Source: Galaxea fascicularis (lineage: Eukaryota; Cnidaria; Anthozoa; Scleractinia; Euphylliidae). From it: a stretch of DNA of 64,000 nucleotides. The DNA is taken from positions 11,286,895 to 11,350,894 of the forward strand of contig OX419336.1 of assembly GCA_948470475.1 (NCBI GenBank). Direction: 5' to 3'. Each line of letters begins with the position of its first letter. Position 1 is the stretch's first letter. The notes beneath the pieces were generated by a model. That model saw only the letters and a program-made list of their open reading frames with translations, was not told where the DNA came from and ran no database searches. The translations under genes and the position numbers were made by a program. Shown piece after piece: positions 42,354-54,948 of this stretch.

Positions 42354-45300
42354 TTACACAGTGAAATTTAACATCCTAACTCCACTGGCTAAAGCAACAA
42401 ACAGTGATGTTCTGTTAAATGACAGAGAGTAAACAGGACTGAATGAATTCCTTCCTGCATAGTACATCTGCAAGGAAAAAAGAACAAAAACTGTCTTTGA
42501 GCTGCTTAACCTGAAGCAATGTACACAAATGCACACTAATGCCTTACAGCCTTTCCACCGTGAACACCTGAAATATCTATGGAATGTCATTGTGTTTCAA
42601 GTAAAAAGCCAATCACGCATGAGAAAACTAAACCGCAAACAGTAACGGTAATTAGGTTGTGGTTTCACGTTGCTTCTGATTGGTCACGCAACAATAAACA
42701 TTCCACAATTTTTTTCTAGTATTCATGGTTTTATGGGAAAGACTGTAATTTATTATCGTAATTCTTACCCGAACACATTTCCTGAAGCGCTTGTCCCATA
42801 TTCTGACCTACAAAAGAAATTAATTTTTAATAGACTTCCAACTCAAAACCCTAAAAAAAACAGAATGATTGGTTGATGGCAGGCACAGTCAGGCATACAA
42901 TGTGCATGTACTTGGGCTTTGGTAGACTGACGGTTAAGAACATGAAAGAAAATACACGATCCTGTATTACGTAAGCAGCTACCCCCAAGCATTCTTTTAT
43001 AGTTCTTCAGCTCTCTTGAGGTGGCTACAATCCATCTCCCTGAAGGTGATTGCTTAAAAGGGGTTGAACTGTAACCTACCAGCTATTAAACTTGGTACTT
43101 ATAAAGGGTTAAAAAGAGCCCAATTCACTCACACAAAACGAGGTTCTACATGTAGAACCTTGATGAAGTTAATTTCAACATTTGAGACAGCCTTAAAAAG
43201 GTCCCTGTTTCTTCTAAACCCTTCTCTGAGGGGAAGTTAGGACCCACTTTTCTTTGATACTATATCAGTCACTTTATCTTCATTTTCTGGTTACATTTTG
43301 TTTCTTTGCCTTTCTTGTGTACTCTGATGCCATAAATGTCATGTTATTTGTAACTTACCACACCATATCTGTTGGTTCCACTCACCACCATCCACTTGTT
43401 ATCAGATTCAATGCAGTATACCACTGAATCATGAGGATCTTCCCACTTCAACACACATGATGATGCACTACACAACACACAGTTAGAAAAAACTTTCAGT
43501 TGAGTATTTTGTTAGAGTATAAAGCAATCTGCTGACATTTATGATTATGTTAACACAATTCCCACTCACTGGAACACAAAATACAGGACATTTTGGCGAC
43601 TTTTCACAAAGAACGAAGCGATTTTCACTAGCCATCCTCAAATAGTTGGGCAATTTAATGCCACTACTGAAGCCATAGGAATCAAATCCTTTGCACTGAC
43701 ATTTTTTTCAAACATTTATTTATTTAAGGAAACACCTTCAACAACCTAGTGCCTAGCCTCAAGTAAATTCCCTAACTTTTAGGCACATTATAAGATTTAG
43801 AATCATCCTGACTTGATGTACAATTCCCTGACCTTCACAACAATCTGCATTTCCCTGCCTGTTACAACTCTGACAATGTGAAGCTATTTAAACAATGTTA
43901 AAGTCACTAAAGAGTGTTATGCCCTTGACCCTTCAATAATGATTTCCAATTCTGTCTATGTTAGTCAATGAAACCTCATTCTCACCTATGGTTATTTAGT
44001 CTCATGTCCCACAGTCGTATATTGGTGTCATAGCCACATGACAATAGAGTGTATGGTGTCTCCCACTTCAATCCACGCACTCCGGCTCCCAGACGGTTAA
44101 CTCCTGACACCAGGCTGTTGATCAGCCTTCCACTGCAAGCATAATAATTATATGACTTGACATTGACAAGTCATGAAACCCTATAATGACTATGGAAAGC
44201 TTGGCTATATGTTATATCTCATGAATAACATCATTTTGAGCTAGATGAATCACCAGACTGTACATGTAATTAACAACTGTAGAACACAATGTGTCAAAAG
44301 TAATTCTAATGTAATATTCGCTTTAAAGTAAATAATAATTTACTTAAGGTGAAGATTACATTATTAAGGTTAATGCAAATCAAAGAACAATAATATTATT
44401 GACTGTTGTGACACTATGATCATTTTTTTGCATGTTAAAATGTATTTGAAATGTGAACATGATAATGTGGTCAGATAAATGCAGAACGTTCCTGTGGTGT
44501 TATTTCATTAAATGCTTTCTACAAATACTGAAGCATAACTGGATGTATTTCTAAGGTGCAACCATTCAAATTAAAGTTAATATGCTTCTTGCTTTTGCAT
44601 ATTGCTACACAAAATCTGGTAACTTGACAAAATTAAAATAAAAGTCACATTAATCAGCATTACTTTCTTCTTGTACTACTCCCTTAAGCACTTACCTATC
44701 AACATCCCAAAGCTGCAGTGGTGAGACTCCCCTGGTGTGACCACTGCTGCCACTCACAATGGTCCTAGTCAGATTCCAACATATTATTATTAAAGGGGAA
44801 CTGCCACGGCAATTCAGTGACTTGTTGTGCACGCAAGTTTGATCAAATTGTGAGGAAGTACATTTTTCACACAGATGGCCCATTTTATTTTATAACATAG
44901 ATTTCAAAGACCTCTCAGAAGGAAAAGAAACAAATGTCACATTTCACAGCTCGACTTAAATTCCAAGACACAATGACAAAACCTGAAGTTCTTTTCAAGT
45001 TGGAATCCATTACCTCCTCATCACTGCAGCCATAAACAACAACAAAATAGTTTCCCTGCACATTGCAAAATTTTTCAAGGCTCTATTGTTGCAAATACAT
45101 CTTTGATTTATTCAGGTTAACTGACAAGTCCCCTCCCACTCCTCTCTTTAGTAATGTCTTTCTTCATGACTGCTTGAATCACAACTATTAAAGCCAGAGC
45201 TTTCTTTTACAGCTCACATTTCCATCTTATCCTTATCACTGTGATAGTGTCACTCAGTGAAAAAATATTAATCAGCTACCAGTACAAATATAGGTAGTGT

Positions 45301-48300
45301 TTCCCCTTCAAGCCGTGTGCACTCACTATCACTCCTTGATTTCACTCGCAAAAGATACTGTTGTTTCAAAATTGCCTTTTCCAATCAATATTATTTTGCC
45401 AAAAAAGTTGTTAGAAAAATGGGCAAATAAAAATAACTATGAATTGAGTAGTTAAGGGATAACATGTGCCAGTTGAAGCGGTGGCATAATTATGATGTTG
45501 GTCAAAATAATTTCAACCTTGTTTGATTCTTTGATTTTCTTTGTCTGTAAACCCTTCTCCCAACCCTAACTATTCACAATCCATGGATAATAATAGAGTT
45601 AAGAAAGACAACAAATTGATTTCAACCTAGGCTGAAATGATTTAAGGAAGTTTGAAAGGGTTTTTCGTTGATGTAGTGTTTGTGAAACAATGAAAGATTA
45701 CAAAGAAGGATATTTTATGGTGTAGGCAAACTATATGCCTCCTTGGAACTCTATTGTTGGGCTATATTTAAGGGGGCTTATGATGTCATATCAGTTACCA
45801 TGGCAATTCCCCAGGGCCACAAAAAGGACCTATAAATGCCAGTTTTTGTAAATTATCTGAAAAACTAATTTGGTGCCCTACCATTTTTGAGCTATTTTGT
45901 GTAAACAAAATCGCTCTATGTCAGCATGAAGCTCAAGAAATTCTTCCTTGGTCGGGTGGTTCTGCCTTGAACCAATGAAATAAAGGTTTCTTTAGATGCC
46001 ATTGTTTCAGCCAGGGGCCAATCTAATTCCCTGTTTTAAAGGTGTTTTTGAAAGCATGTGGTCAGTGATGGTCAGCACTGAGACTAACTTACACATGCGT
46101 GTTGATTACGCTTAAAGGAACATCAGCGTGGAATGTCACGCGTCATCTATCTATTGTTGCGTGATGTATTTATTACTATCACACCAAGGGGTACCACCGT
46201 TATGGTAGTCTTTCCGGAGAAAAGGGTTTGTATATTTAACGCATGCGTGAATGACAACAATAGGCGTGAGATACTGGAGTCAGATTAGAATGAAGTATGA
46301 GTTGTGCTGTTTCGATGGATGATGAAGGTAGTAAGGTGGGGACGAAAGTATTTGAAGTTTACGGCCGCGGCTTGTTGGTTATAACAACCGTGTGTTTAGT
46401 CTCCTTCGCAGACACTCTTTTGGTTCGTCACGCAATCTTTCCTTCCCAATGAACGTCTGCTAGCTTCTGCTGAAACGAGCAGCAGATTCATTTCCCATTG
46501 TTAGCAAAGATCAGCCGGAGTCCACGTAAAAATTACTACAGAGCCAATCAGCACTAAGTTACTGTGTAATGAAAAGCCTGACGTCTCACGTTTTCGAGGG
46601 AAGTGTCTTTACTATTTTGAATTGCGTGTGATGCACAACCTGCGCCTCCGGGAAAGTCCTTCAATGATTTTTCAGCATCTTTGAATTCGGTCATCCGGAT
46701 GAAAACGAAAGTAGAACTATGTTAGTGGCACTCGACCACTTCTGAGGAGAATTTTTAAGGGTTAAAAACAATGAAATTTAGTTTTTGAGAATTGAAACGT
46801 CTAGTTATTCGAACAACCCGTAGTGTAACCGCGAGAGACCTAGCGGGGAAGAAATGCCGTTCTAAGATCAAGCAGTGTTCTTTAAATCGCATATTACTAT
46901 TTGCCATTGTACTGATTGAAGACTCTGATTATCGGAAATAATGCAGGCGGTGAAAAGCGGCAAAAAACGTTAAACGAATAATGCTAGTGGTAATTGATTC
47001 AGCATCAAGGTAATTTGGTTGAGCGGTTCCTACTCGGGGAGCAAGTATTTGGTTTCGAAGTGGACGAGTGCTTAGTTTTGTAATTTTTCTTGTGTTTTTT
47101 TGTTCCTTTGCTTATTTTGTCAAAACTGCAAGAACATTGTTAAAACTGGAAGAGCATTGTGTGACGAAAATAAATATGTTTGACGGATTTGAAAACTATA
47201 AATATTAGTCTAATCAGAAGTGGCTGTTTCCACAAGTGATATTTGTACGGAAGAAAAACTATGGAAGGGAATCCTCAATCTGGATATTTGTTCCCCTTGA
47301 AGTGAAGCCGTTTCTACGTTAAACAATGAAAATGGTGATTTCAGATAGTGAGCAATGTCATTTGTCAAATGGATTACTTTTGTCTCTCACGTGTAAACAG
47401 GCTCCAAGACATACAGCCCTGTTTATCAAATGCGATTTTCAACTTTGATCTATCACGTGCATACGTTTGGTAATAGCAAGTTCGTTGGTTAATTCCCACA
47501 TGAATAAGGCAGCGCTGTTGGTTGAATGCGACTCCGATCTTTGATCGGTCACGTGCATCCAACATGACCTTTGATCAATCACAAGATTTGCACGTGGACA
47601 ATTCAACTTGTTTACAACAACATCTAATTGAATTTATTTTCTGTTACAATGATTGGTCACTTTTAACCGTTTTTTATTGGTTACTTTTCTCAACCTCAAT
47701 TTTCTCTTCTTCTTATTGGCGGATTTCGATCCGTTGTTTGTCTGTTGATCGGGGTTTTTAATATTGTACAACTGTTGACGCTCTTAATTCGGAGGAGCTT
47801 ATTTTGGAATTAATTGGTGGTTTGTTTTCGAGTCGGTAAGTTTAATATTGCCCTTATTTCGGGATATAACGCGGTGTTACGCTCATTTGCCTACTGTACA
47901 CAGACGTTGTCAGCAAAAGGCCCAACACTAAAATAAGAGCGTTTGTTTAGGTCGGACCATTTTTGCTGTCCGAAGTAAAAAAGCATAAAGCACTTGAAAA
48001 TCAGAAATTCATCGTTACGGCAATTATATCTATATTCATTATCAGTACTGTATTCAACGTTGATTCGGTCTTTGTGGTCTCATATATTGTAGTATGTTGC
48101 ATAGTTCGTCTGTTTGGAAATATTTCTTCACATGGTCCTGGAACCGTATCAGCACGTGTACGTACATTTTGGGAATTTGAGAGACTGGACGAATATAGTG
48201 TTTGCGAAAGTGCGGAGAAAGAAAATGAACAAATAATAGAAAATATATTACATATCGGTTTTTGCGGAATTAATGAAACTCTTGTTTAAAAAAAAATGGA

Positions 48301-51300
48301 GGATGAATGACTATTTAATTGGTACAAATCAAACTCAAAATCAGTCTTAAAAATAAGAAAACTAAACAAAAATCAAATGAAAAACAGTTTGCTTGTACTT
48401 CTCCAATACCATAGCAAAAACCAAAAGCGCCACAGATAAATGACTCACCATTCAACCATTTTCTGACTTCTCCCTATCTTATCAACATTTTACCACTCTT
48501 CACAAAATAGCTCAAGCACGCATTGCGTGCCTATGTTTATTTCTTTGTTGGGAAGCTCCCTAAATTCTTTAACTTTTCAGGCAAAAAATCAAGATAGGTC
48601 ACTGAGCAAACTTTCGAGCTAAAAACAAATGTTTTCGGCAGATTTTATTTCCGGTTTGTGCAATTTTACACAGTATTTAACTTCCGGTGCGCTTGATTTT
48701 GATTCATTCGGCTGATGCGTCTCACGCATGCATCTTAGTTATGGTGTGTGCTGATTGCACGCATGCATGCAGCTAAAAACCCTTTCCAGCCTCCTTAAAC
48801 CTGATTTTGAATTTTATCTATCACATACAATCCAAATTTTTAAAGTACTACAGAATGAGAAAAGGAAGTCTCTTTATTAGTACCTTGTGCTGGGGTTAAG
48901 ACAAACTGACCAAACATTGTCCTGAACATGAATGGTGTGAACACAAGACCTGTTCTGTTGGGACCACACCTAACACAAGTGGAACAAAAATATTGAACAA
49001 AAACATTAGCTTGCACAACAGCAGCACATATGACAAGAGAGGACAGTCATGAAACATAAGAAATCAGTTTTTTGTCTTTCAGTAAAAGTAAATTACTAAA
49101 TACATAAAGGGAGAAATAGGGTATGTTTCTGGGAATTAAATAGAAATCTGACAAGGCAAAAAAGAAGCTTAATCTCAAAAATACAGTTTCAAGATTCTCC
49201 CTGGAGTTCTCCACAGGATTTATTTCAGGAAATAGTTTCTAAAGATCATTCAGTAAGCTCTCCAAAAGCTGGCATGGATCCACAATATTTGAACCTATTT
49301 TTCATTTTGAGTATACAAGACAGACTGCTTGTAGGATAGTCACTGACCTTGACAGTCTTATCTCTTGATCCTGTCACAATCACATCATCATAACAGTCCA
49401 CGCTGTGAATGTCACTGGTATGACCAAGGTACAGGCCATCACATTTCCCTGTCTGAAGGTTCCAAGTACGCAATGAATTGTCCATACTTGCACTTACTAA
49501 CTGACCATCAGTGACGACAAACTTATAGACATCACCATGATGTCCACTGAAGGTCTTTGTGGGTTGCCATGGTGATTGCCCCTTGTTATGTTTGCTGCTC
49601 TTGTACAAGATGATGTCAGCAGCTTGTGCTACATACAGCTGCTGGGGTCTTCCAAGTTGAATCCATGGCATCAGACTAAAAGTAAAAAGAGAGTGAAAAA
49701 GAAGAAAATAACCTTTTCTTACATGTAACTTAGTGGCTTAATAGGAAGAGTTAACGACCAAAAACAATAATTTATTGCTCTGTATGTGCTTTATGAACTT
49801 CAGCACAATTCTGTACCGTCCTCTGCAAACAACAACCTAAAAAGAGCAAATTCAAACTTTTGTGAGGAACATGAAATTTTGATGAGGAATTTCTTACTCT
49901 CTTAACTTCCATGACACTTCTACCAGAATTAGTTCCTAAATAGTCTGCCCATTAGAAGTGCATATATAAGTTAAACAACTTGGAATAATATTACCAAGTA
50001 GCTGCAAAAACATATGTTTATGTTTATGTGCCTTTTTTAACACTTTGCCATCATCACTGCAAGAACTCTTTGTTGATCAAAAATCCGTCACAAGATTGAA
50101 TTAAGAAGAATTTGATAGTGGCCTGATGATCAATAAATGAACCATCCTTAGACAAAGGTGATTAGGCAGTGGCATTTAAGAGCCAAGCACTCATGTAGTT
50201 TTTGATGCAGATCAAGGAGATAAAACTTTAATTTCCTCAAAGCTGGATTGCAAGTTATGCAGGGAAGTGGGAAAAAACTGGAAAAAATTTAGGCTGATTG
50301 TCAGGACTTGCCTGCCTTCTTTCTGCCATTGTCCAGGGGCATCCAAAGAGAAACTTCGATGAAATATCTGTTCGAGAGAGTCCACCCATTCTAAGACTTA
50401 TGCTACTGATTTCTTAACTAGAACATCACCTAAAAGATTTGCAACCAGGGAAATCCAGGCAAAAAGAGTCCCTTAGATTTTCGGAAGGGATATTTTTGAA
50501 ATTTTTGACTCTTAAAAAGGTTGCCTAGCATTTTCAGGTAAGAAAATAGTTTGCAGAGAAGTTTCTCGGAGGTAACATTCAGCTAGCAATTTCTGAAATG
50601 AAGACTTCATTCCCTAAAGTTTTCAGGCACTTCAATTTTCAGCTAAGAAATGCGAACAGATCAAATTTTACTAGCTGACTAAAACAATCCTTTAAACATT
50701 ACAAGGAACCTAGAAATATCCTTCAAAGGTTTTTTTGCCTAATTTGCTCATTAGGTGCCCCTGATTGTCAGGTACCGGTAAGTGAAACTGAGAATGAAAC
50801 CATTGCTTATAAAATGAGAAGTCAGCTGACTTAAAATACCATTAAATAGCACACAACCAAAAACTGTCATAAGACTGAGTGAACTTTCTTTCTCTGCTGT
50901 CCAGCTCATCATTTGGGATTGAGAATTTTTATCATGTACATTTTCCTCACTTGCTGGACTCAGGCGATATTAACTATTGCAAATTAGATATGAGATCAAT
51001 AATCATCATACTGTTATGTCCAAAACAGGGTTTGATGCAACATCGATGCAACAGATTGAAGACCAGGCTATCATTTTTTTAATGATCTTTATTGCAGTGA
51101 AGACTATTCATCAGACTTTGACACTGATAGCAATGCCACTCAGTAATACTCTGGTGCTTAGTGACAATGGTGACTAGCCTTGGAGTAAAAAGGTCGGTAC
51201 ACTGTAGGTGGCAGGCCAAAAAAAATGTAAATACAAAGCTCTTAAGTCTAACACATCGAGTGTGAGACTCAGGCAAACGAATGCAATGTTCTGCTCTCAC

Positions 51301-52297
51301 ACTGAAACTATTATTTCGCACACATTTCAGGTTTTTTTTTTTATTTAAACAGTTCATTTTGAGATTGAAAATGGCTCCTCAAATTAACTAACTCCCTAAT
51401 GAACCGTCATTCTGGAAACAATTCACTCCATGTTCCATTTGTACTGGCATTGAATGCTTTCCAACAGTGGAAATTTCACTCAGATTAAAGGAAAACATGT
51501 CTTAGCTACATCACCTTTTCATTTTTTTCTTGGGGAGCATGCCCCCAGAAAGGACGCCTTCAGCGTCATAATACACCATTATGCCGTCAAAACTCTCACT
51601 CTTTGGCAACACATTAACTTTAGAGCTCTGTTAATGCCAGGTCAAAATTTGCATGGCCTGCCAAAGAAAGAAAAAACTGGCAGGCTATAATACTATTCTA
51701 TTTCAAGCACTAATATACTACATGCAAATGTCCCCAAGTAAAGGAATAACAGTAGCATTTGTCAAGAAAAATAATGTTGCTTTAGGGTGCAGGATTTGTC
51801 TGTGTTGGGGGGAGGGTTCTCAGGAAGGACGGGAGGGGGGAGGGGGTGGAACCTGAACCCAAGATAGCGCTATGATGAGTACAAATAAATGTGTTCACAA
51901 ATTTCACTCACTTGAATTTAAACTTGAATAGTTTTCTGTCCTTACAGTATCCATGTGTCCAGTTCCACGAGACTCTACATAGCTCCTTCCAGTCCCAACC
52001 ACAACTAAAACAGGCATTTCTTTAATACAGTTTAGCCATCACGGAAACAAAACTTTATGAAATCAAAACATTAGACTATTTCGCTCACCTTCTGTCGGAA
52101 GGATGGACGTTTACACAACGCAGTGCAATACTCCTCCACAAAGAATCATCCCTGGCCAAACGGTACAGATTTTTACACACACAGGATAACACAGACAGGC
52201 TTCTAGTGTCACAGAAACGCAAGATGGCCAAAACAACGTCGTCAGGTAAATTGTTCAAATTTGCGGTGCATTTCCTCTCGCTTTGAAACGAGGACAT
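42354..52297 (-). CDS. FBXW4: F-box and WD40 repeat protein, FBXW4 orthologue
   Basis: Eight minus-strand exons: 52089-52297, 51912-52004, 49348-49675, 48884-48969, 44696-44764, 43986-44132, 43359-43467 and 42354-42467. They total 1155 nt, 384 residues, with every junction GT/AG and phases matching. Residues about 15-60 are the F-box (LNNLPDDVVLAILRFCDTRS, then CKNLYRLARDDSLW), which binds SKP1. WD40 repeats follow: GHHGDVYKFVV, GHTSDIHSVDC..VIVTGSRDKTVKVW, LLSCGYDTNIRLWDMR and KWEDPHDSVVYCIESDNKW. NLMPWIQL, the LSCGYDT block, WE(D/E)PHDS and the short C-terminal strand ending in LNFTV match the vertebrate FBXW4 pattern. The length is close to the usual ~410. It should act as an SCF ubiquitin ligase substrate adaptor. 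Intron 4 (4.1 kb) carries the 2.6 kb mobile element. Confidence 0.9.
46297..46452 (+). CDS. Conserved 51-codon small ORF in the duplicated element (tentative)
   Basis: ATG to TGA, 51 residues, acidic/basic N-terminus (MDDEGSKVGTKV) followed by a hydrophobic stretch (GLLVITTVCLVSFADTLLV) that could be a signal anchor. The second copy (59080-59235) is open over the same length with one amino-acid change seen (T to P) and one silent change. Family unknown. It may be an upstream ORF or chance. Confidence 0.25.
   Translation: MSCAVSMDDEGSKVGTKVFEVYGRGLLVITTVCLVSFADTLLVRHAIFPSQ
47388..47837 (+). promoter_or_regulatory. Promoter-like block of the element, copy 1
   Basis: Four CACGTG E-boxes (47388, 47454, 47550, 47591) are followed by three ATTGG inverted CCAAT boxes (47652, 47676, 47715) and, 120 bp later, a splice-donor-like TCG|GTAAGTTT (GT at 47836-47837). 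The order (E-box cluster, CCAAT boxes, untranslated leader, donor) resembles a TATA-less promoter with first exon. Activity is inferred. Confidence 0.45.
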
Positions 52298-54948
52298 CAC
52301 ACGAAATCAACACAGGGGGACAGAAAAACAATTCTTTCTCTAGTAGTGACCTTGTTAACTTTCTCATGCTAAAGAGGGTGACAAATTTTTGAAGTTTTCG
52401 GCGCAAAAATGAAGTAAAGGTAAATTAATTTTACCGCAGATGGACCCGCAGATGAAATGGTGTTATCTTCCCAGGATGCAGCACGGTAAAACGAATGCGA
52501 CTCGTTCTGACCAGCGGCAAAATACAGCGCCCATACATGACGTACCTACCAGACTGCGGTAAAGTAACGAAAGTTTCAGGTCTCATACGTCCACTCTGAC
52601 GTCCACTTAGGGACTTGGGGTTGTCACGCGACGCGCTCCCCAGACAAAGGGGACCCCGTAGCTTTCCCGAGGAGGTCTGTGATTGGAGAGCGAAACAATG
52701 ACACAACACAAACAATACCCCTAGCCCTGATACCAAAAGAAGCTACAGGTCATATGGACCAATGAAAATATAGGGCTGCGAAGAAGACTACCTGCTGAGC
52801 GGGCCGGATTTCCTTGTGACGACCGTGAGCATTACAAAAATGTTTCTTCGCACGGCGATAAGCGGGAGTAGGAAGTATCCTGAGCCCCATTAATTTTTAA
52901 TCTCTAATGGGGCCTCGTCAAGTGTCATCCTGGTGTCTAAGAAATCGATTAATAGCGCATGATTCTGATTCTTAACATGCATCCATTTGTTGGGTCTTTC
53001 AAGTTCTAGGATATCAGTAAATCCTTTTCTATTTGCCTTGGTATTGCAATTGATGATAGACGTTCCTGGACCGTCAGTGTGTACAAACTCCTGCCTCATT
53101 ATTCATGCTAAAGTTAAAATGTTAAAACGTTTGAGTTTCCTATCCAAGGATACCTTAGAGACAATTTACTCTAAAACAATCGTTCCAAGTGTCTTGCATG
53201 GAATTGTCGTCTAGGGGCTCCTGCTCTGAGCACTTGATAAATGACTTTAACCTTAGACCGGCAAGACCAGGAGCCTCCTGGCAAGACTTATTCACAAATT
53301 ATCAAGAGATCTGGAGGACGCAACTGTACTTTCAAATGCCAAATGGATGCCTAAAAAATATTTCTATTGTTTTCGTCTTTTATCTATCTTTTTATAAGTT
53401 AGATTTAGAAGAAATCAGTAGTTAGAAGTTAGGGACCGCCACATTTGTCAGGGAATATTCTTATATTTGTCAAAATCTAGACCAAGAAGTGAAGTGCGAC
53501 GCCGAAAATCTTCACCCATACAGTTGCAATTGCATGGAATTCGTTACCAGATAAAATTAAGACAATAGGTGGTTATCATGTTACGTCATTGCCGCCATGC
53601 TGGTGGATCTCTCATTAGCTCGTTTTGTTTGTCCACCAGCATTTGTACATTTCAGTGTTATCTGTGTCTCTAGAGAGTGGCTGCAAACCACCTATATGAA
53701 AATCTCAAACCTTTAAAATGAAGCTAAAACTGCAAAAACATCAATGAGGATATCAATTATTGCTCTGTTATTTATAGTAAAGATATCAACTTTGGGTACT
53801 ACTAATTCTAGATGTGTATATACAGTTTTACTTATTTGTATCAGTTTAGAATCATAGTTAGAAAAACTGTAGCTATTGTAGGTCCACATCGGCTATAAAG
53901 TTTCCTTTTCATTGACCTGCTTGACCAAATAAATGTATGTAATATGTGTCATCAGGAGCCCATTTGTCAACTTTACTCTTGAAATCCATTCACATACCCT
54001 TGTACATAGAGTCAGACACTTGCCGTTCCGTTCAATTGAGCGAACGGTACACAAAATTTCACGACGGTCCCTCTTATTGTTTGTTTGTTTTGACCGATGT
54101 GCTGTTTGGTCTACCACTTGGAGACATTCAAACTCAGGCTCTTCAGCAATCAATTCAAAATATGTTAGACAGTGAACTAAAATAGTGAACTAAAATAACA
54201 CGGGAATATAATTAAAGGGTCATGCAAATCATATTACAATCAAGTGTCGGGTGAACTATATCAATGTTAATATATAAGCGACATATTCCAGAAGACGCTA
54301 CATCAGTTTTATGACGTAGGTCTGACGTACGGTCCTTTTTATTTGTTTGTCTGCAATTTTCTTGACACCTCTCGAAAGCAGACTGCTGTTACCTTTTTGC
54401 CAAAGCTATAACGATCCATTCAACCAAAATTTCCCGAAATTCGGTGAGAAATCGGTCCAACTAAAAACGTTTCGCAGGGAAATGAGGTCTACGTTTCGAG
54501 GAGGACCACTGTAGTTTGGACCGGTCCGATGGGAAATTTGCCGTTCCATTTAAGCCGGTATTTACAACATAAACTTCTTCGTGACCGAAATGAAATGCCT
54601 GAATGGAACAGAAAATTTCCAGAAGTTCTAGTCTGACCAAAATGAACTGCCCAGTGGAACAGGAATTTTTGAAGTGAAATGGAAACTACCGTTCCATCAT
54701 ATCTACAGAGAAAATTTAAGGACGTCCAACCGGAAATTGCGCCCTCAAGTGCAATTTTGACGAATAGATTTTATGCTGGATCCAGTCCAGTAATTTCGTT
54801 TTGACTGTTTTTGTTTTGCGGTTAAGAGGGGAGGGGTTTCAACCTAAGTAATCAATCACTTCAGTGAATTATGCTTTCCGAGAAAGGTGTGCTCCTAGGT
54901 CAGGTTTTGGAGATGGGATTCACGTCTCCCAGAATTGAAGGTCGGTAA
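52298..54948. other. Intergenic stretch between FBXW4 and gene F (divergent genes)
   Basis: It should contain the promoters of both genes. A minus ORF at 52431-52736 just upstream of FBXW4 has no domain. A LINE remnant is listed separately. 54400-54700 has repeated CGTTCCATT / AATGGAAC blocks that look like an eroded inverted repeat. No further gene is seen. Confidence 0.4.
53095..53300 (+). mobile_element. LINE RT thumb remnant
   Basis: The reading MLKRLSFLSKDTLETIYSKT, then IVPSVLHGIVV and, in another frame, GSCSEHLIND matches the thumb motif (IY.KTI.PS..YGI..WG) of non-LTR RTs. Interrupted by a stop and a frameshift. Confidence 0.55.

Larger units (their letters stand above)
45887..48515 (+). 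mobile_element. 2.6-kb duplicated element, copy 1, in FBXW4 intron 4
   Basis: It starts TTGAGCTATTTTGTG and ends with the exact complement (48501-48515), a 15-bp terminal inverted repeat. The shared sequence runs about 28 bp further right through the palindrome GCACGCATTGCGTGC, so the true right end is uncertain. The whole body is repeated at 58670-61643. Two ORFs are notable. 46297-46452 (51 codons, MSCAVSMDDEGSKVG...) is kept open in both copies. 47963-48289 (108 residues, hydrophobic start) is open here but interrupted in copy 2. No transposase, RT or recombinase motif is seen, so it is non-autonomous or unclassified. It lies antisense to FBXW4. Confidence 0.8.

Noticed and set aside
47374..47565. 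Minus-strand 63-residue ORF also present at 60512-60703
   Set aside because: Its conservation follows from the duplication of the whole 2.6-kb element. The frame overlaps the E-box cluster and shows no domain.
52431..52736. Minus-strand ORF just upstream of FBXW4 as an extra first exon
   Set aside because: FBXW4 has a good start ATG at 52295-52297 directly before the F-box, and the ORF has no recognisable domain or donor in the right phase.
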